Source: an uncultured Eubacteriales bacterium (GTDB taxonomy: Bacteria > Bacillota > Clostridia > Christensenellales > UBA1242). Taken from it: a stretch of 17,044 nucleotides of DNA. Location of the stretch: the NCBI GenBank assembly GCA_948806215.1, contig CAQIDI010000018.1, positions 1 through 17,044 on the forward strand. Direction: 5' to 3'. Below, in pieces: positions 15,001 to 17,044 of this stretch. The translations under genes were made by a program, and so were the position numbers. Every line of letters begins with the position of its first letter. The stretch's first letter is position 1. The notes under the pieces were generated by a model. It was not told the DNA's origin. It saw only the letters and a list, made by a program, of their open reading frames with translations, and ran no database searches.

Positions 15001-16557
15001 TCCCCAAGTGCCTTTTTTTAATAAATTTCTATAATTCATTGCATCATTAAACCAAGGTATTGGTTGAGCAAACGAATAGTTTCCTAAAGCAACCGCTGCA
15101 CCCGCAGGCACGTGCCAATCAAACATTATTTTATTAAATCTATTGTAAATTCCGCCAGTAAACGATTCGTTAACCGATATGAACGAATGCCACAACATTG
15201 CAAGTTTATCAATTTCTTCGGTTTTAACTTGACGCATATAGTTGGTTGTACCCATTTCGCCAGTTGGTCCAATTAATTCCCCATTTTCGGTGTCTAAAAC
15301 TGCAAGAACGCCCGGTGCTTGGCGAAGATATGTATCAAAATATTCTGGAGTTGTACTACCTAAAATATAATGTGGAGTTTCAACAGCACCTGTAAAGGTT
15401 GTTTTAACTTGCGAATAGCAATTTCCCATTCCAATATGCATTACCCCACCAAAAGCTGCACCTATTGTGTAGGTTTTGTTTTCTGTAAAATTAAATTGAT
15501 ATGTTAACCAAGGAGCTCTGGCGTTTTGTCTTTGCCATTGGCTTTGCAAAAATGCTGGCTTGGTTTCGGTGTTATATTTATAAAAGTTTCCAGAAATAGT
15601 TAATAAGTCGGCTTGTTTAAAAAATGCATCCGAATTAGAATCTAAAAACTTAACCGAGTTATAACCTGTTCCATTAATTAATGCATTTATATCTTCAGCT
15701 CCACCATTTGGTATTTGACCACGCCACGCTAAAGAATTTTGTAATCCAACAATAACGCTAACATATTCTCCAGCTTTTAAGCCTTCAACTTTAACAGTTA
15801 CAGGTTCACCTGCTGGCAAATATAAGCCTGTTGTGTGATAAGACCTATAAATTGGATCAAGTGTTATTTCTTTTTGAACTGCGTTATCAGTTCCTTTAAC
15901 TGCACCATATTGTCCATCGGCTGCAGGATGTTTTTTTAACCAAGACGCAAAGTTTGGATCTATTTCATCGGTATCGCTTGCTGTTTCAGCCGACCTTCTG
16001 AAAGCTTCCCAACTTAAATGCTGACCTTGTGTCATTAACATATATTTGTAGTATGAAAAATATTGATTTGCACTAACACCTGCTAAAGCAGCTGCTTCTG
16101 CATAGCCATTAACAGTAGACGCTTTGTTTTTCATTGGTTCAGGATAATTATTTGGGTTAAACGAAATTGTTGCAGTTGCCAAATTAGCATCATCATTAAT
16201 AAGTTCATATTCAGCATACATTTCGTTTGTGGTTTTATTATAAACCAAAGAAAAATCATCGCCCAAAATTTCTGGTGTTGTGCGTTTTAAATTTCGTTTT
16301 GTAACATTCATAGTATCCGATCTTATTGTGGTTTGAACATCAGATAAATTATTGTAATCGTATTGATGTAACGCATACATTTCTTCGGTCGGAAGTTGAA
16401 TTTTTGGAATATTATAAACAAAACCATTAGGTTTTCTTGTTAAAACAACAGCTAAAACAATTCCAACAATCAAAATAAGTGCTGTAACAACACTTATTAT
16501 TGTTATAGATTTTTTTTGTTTAGGGGTAACCTGTTTTACTTTATTAGAAGTTTTCAC
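12100..16557 (-). CDS. Membrane-bound M60 (enhancin-like) metallopeptidase
   Basis: This is a 1,485-residue surface protein. After a short basic N-terminus comes a membrane helix (~17-40). The peptidase M60 domain spans ~225-600, with the zinc motif HEIGHN (H522, E523, H526) and the likely third ligand E545 in GEVRNN, fitting HEXXH-(8-28)-E. Then follow a cadherin/Ig-like β-domain (~700-795), a PA14/GLEYA-like domain (~840-935), an F5/8-type-C carbohydrate-binding domain (~1045-1145) and another β-rich module (~1155-1270). A second membrane helix (~1280-1303) leads to a ~180-residue Lys/Asn/Ser-rich tail ending KKPTTKK. M60 relatives cleave mucin-type glycoproteins, so host or dietary glycoproteins are likely substrates. 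The start is GTG with AAGGAG 7 nt upstream. The two-helix topology with an inside tail is unusual. Confidence 0.92.
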   Translation of the reverse strand: MKTSNKVKQVTPKQKKSITIISVVTALILIVGIVLAVVLTRKPNGFVYNIPKIQLPTEEMYALHQYDYNNLSDVQTTIRSDTMNVTKRNLKRTTPEILGDDFSLVYNKTTNEMYAEYELINDDANLATATISFNPNNYPEPMKNKASTVNGYAEAAALAGVSANQYFSYYKYMLMTQGQHLSWEAFRRSAETASDTDEIDPNFASWLKKHPAADGQYGAVKGTDNAVQKEITLDPIYRSYHTTGLYLPAGEPVTVKVEGLKAGEYVSVIVGLQNSLAWRGQIPNGGAEDINALINGTGYNSVKFLDSNSDAFFKQADLLTISGNFYKYNTETKPAFLQSQWQRQNARAPWLTYQFNFTENKTYTIGAAFGGVMHIGMGNCYSQVKTTFTGAVETPHYILGSTTPEYFDTYLRQAPGVLAVLDTENGELIGPTGEMGTTNYMRQVKTEEIDKLAMLWHSFISVNESFTGGIYNRFNKIMFDWHVPAGAAVALGNYSFAQPIPWFNDAMNYRNLLKKGTWGTLHEIGHNHSTAYGNVWGFGSKQEGEVRNNALTLLAYIKLCDVGTTIRNGEDAEHGGYANPYSTLKETIANANKFSDFSEAGYFQALGMYANIMHSFGADKYYELMYSYNLNPTYCDNKRADFAYRCSLIYKMNFIKYFNTFYGAKITDEMFTADQLIEMKKLPNYEPVSCFYAGGINGVKTAGDYNVVFGDDITFDLTNNTISTLDTQDKKGFKVISVGNPKHGKIKRASDGTYTYSFNKKYTGALDEFSFRVKLNDGVIHTLTITLRISYNSARVSTYANIENPNCSGAAMISNLENQILNLVPTFANSASAGIPSYNTSDWQVKVCDFWWKAPLTGEVSLAVSGSNGLCLYYGTDFETLEKTNLIYTAGANYNHSAKLIVKEGEYYAIRVLNTNRGGKGSASVGILGENGRYSQIPQSQIFHPNYPLGKKFEEFVFEPKYLVSQKDNIKLSITGSDKSEWSIVKAPENIVGGRYLEQQLIDPETNKPLEGDGVLVIDKWTYLIDGLNGTNMHTTYGGGVPKITEENPQEFILDTSTKQIFNFFSVTTRNNVNSYITNCELQIADSLDGVWKTIATADRNSYVKQTITMKFEQISGRYLKLIVKGTTGGNFSVLAELDAGIQSKTQQVIPSTSPKFYATKGWKNSVNIDTEPNGYLISEKKNQSLVIKFVGDSFALYAATGENYGSAKVIVDGKLLNEFHLNTDKKESRKLVSNIENLENKEHTVEIITTSANKVMLNIVGLPYSASVLNAPNIYKEKALTITLVVFLLLFLVTLAFVLVLIFVPNFRNKIFGSKLINKLDNREKKPKKDKNSSKQNVEDGSQENNKKIAKENKNQVDNKISEKTSKQNVNNTKSDKATNLNNNAKITEKKEDKKVDNAKQEKNLKNDVSTKKVTDNKTNTSKKVNNNLANNTKLPEAKKSASKVAETKPNKPASEKQKQPEKAKTVKNVETKNSTSKKPTTKK

Positions 16558-16594
16558 TTGAATTCTCCTTATTATATTATAATAATATATTTAG

Positions 16595-16624
16595 AGAATA
16601 ATATATATATTATTATTTTGTCAA
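16595..16624 (-). promoter_or_regulatory. Candidate promoter of M60 gene
   Basis: On the minus strand a perfect TTGACA (16619-16624) is followed, after 18 nt, by TATTCT (16595-16600). An 18-bp perfect palindrome of A/T (16597-16614) covers the spacer and -10. The -10 is only a moderate match. Confidence 0.5.
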
Positions 16625-16831
16625 TTATAAAAAAATATTTTTATATCAGATTTATATGCTTTTAAAACATATTTTGTGATATTAGTTAAAGTAAATATTT
16701 AATAAATACCCTAATATTAACTTTTTTTATCACAAACAAACAATAAAAAAAAGGAATAGGATGTATTTAGCATACTAACCTGATTTTTTTAATTTGTATA
16801 AGTTCAATATTTTATTCTTTCTTTTATCAAT
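16625..16831. other. AT-rich spacer, no gene seen
   Basis: I see no coding gene, tRNA or 23S/5S sequence here. The only ordered feature is a widely spaced inverted pair, TTTGTGATA (16673-16681) and TATCACAAA (16728-16736). A ribosome-binding-like AAGGAATAGG before ATG (16761) opens only a four-codon frame. Confidence 0.6.
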
Positions 16832-16863
16832 AAAAAAAATGTTCCAGTGGGGAACATTTTTTT
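16832..16863 (-). terminator. Rho-independent terminator behind 16S rRNA
   Basis: Eight A, the ATGTTCC / GGAACAT stem (with pairing extended through the flanking A and T tracts), a 5-nt loop and seven T form a strong, symmetric terminator about 130 nt past the 16S 3' end. In a normal operon the transcript would continue into the 23S gene at this point. Confidence 0.88.

Positions 16864-17044
<181 letters not shown>

Overview
This is AT-rich DNA (visibly well under 35% GC) from a spore-forming, low-GC Gram-positive bacterium, most likely an uncultured member of the Bacillota (Clostridia-like). The lineage call rests on the conserved block ftsA-ftsZ-spoIIGA-sigE-sigG, the Firmicutes-type sporulation sigma factors and strong AGGAGG-type ribosome binding sites that match the anti-Shine-Dalgarno at the end of the 16S rRNA on the right edge. 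The code looks standard: tryptophans are TGG, and 11 of the 12 genes stop with TAA and one with TAG. I cannot name a genus.

Layout on the minus strand, in the direction of transcription: the last ~49 nt of a 16S rRNA gene (right edge); a trailer with hairpins and a rho-independent terminator; a 1,485-residue membrane-bound M60 (enhancin-like) metallopeptidase; an M16 zinc peptidase; a CNNM/CBS/CorC-HlyC membrane protein; a small XRE-type regulator; ftsA and ftsZ; spoIIGA and sigE with overlapping reading frames; sigG; an unrecognised coiled-coil protein gene; and, at the left edge, a strong promoter followed by an rRNA-operon-type leader reading out of the window. Two plus-strand genes, a membrane-anchored alkaline phosphatase and a nucleoside hydrolase, form an island between the M16 and M60 genes.

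The middle is core biology. FtsA and FtsZ build the division ring. SpoIIGA is the membrane aspartic protease that activates pro-SigE in the mother cell, and SigG is the late forespore sigma factor. The right side looks like surface scavenging: an ectoenzyme that may cleave host or dietary glycoproteins, a phosphatase that could dephosphorylate nucleotides outside the cell, and an intracellular nucleoside hydrolase.

The most unusual feature is the architecture of the ends. The 16S gene is followed by its own terminator, with no tRNA or 23S behind it. About 17 kb further on in the same direction there is a strong promoter plus a boxA-like rRNA leader. The simplest reading is a split rRNA operon (16S unlinked from 23S) with the division and sporulation block between the halves; a second complete rRNA operon starting past the left edge is the main alternative. 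Other points of interest are a shortened FtsA with no visible membrane-targeting helix, the M60 protein with two membrane segments and a long lysine/asparagine-rich tail, stop codons embedded in terminator hairpins, and inverted or direct repeats over several promoters.
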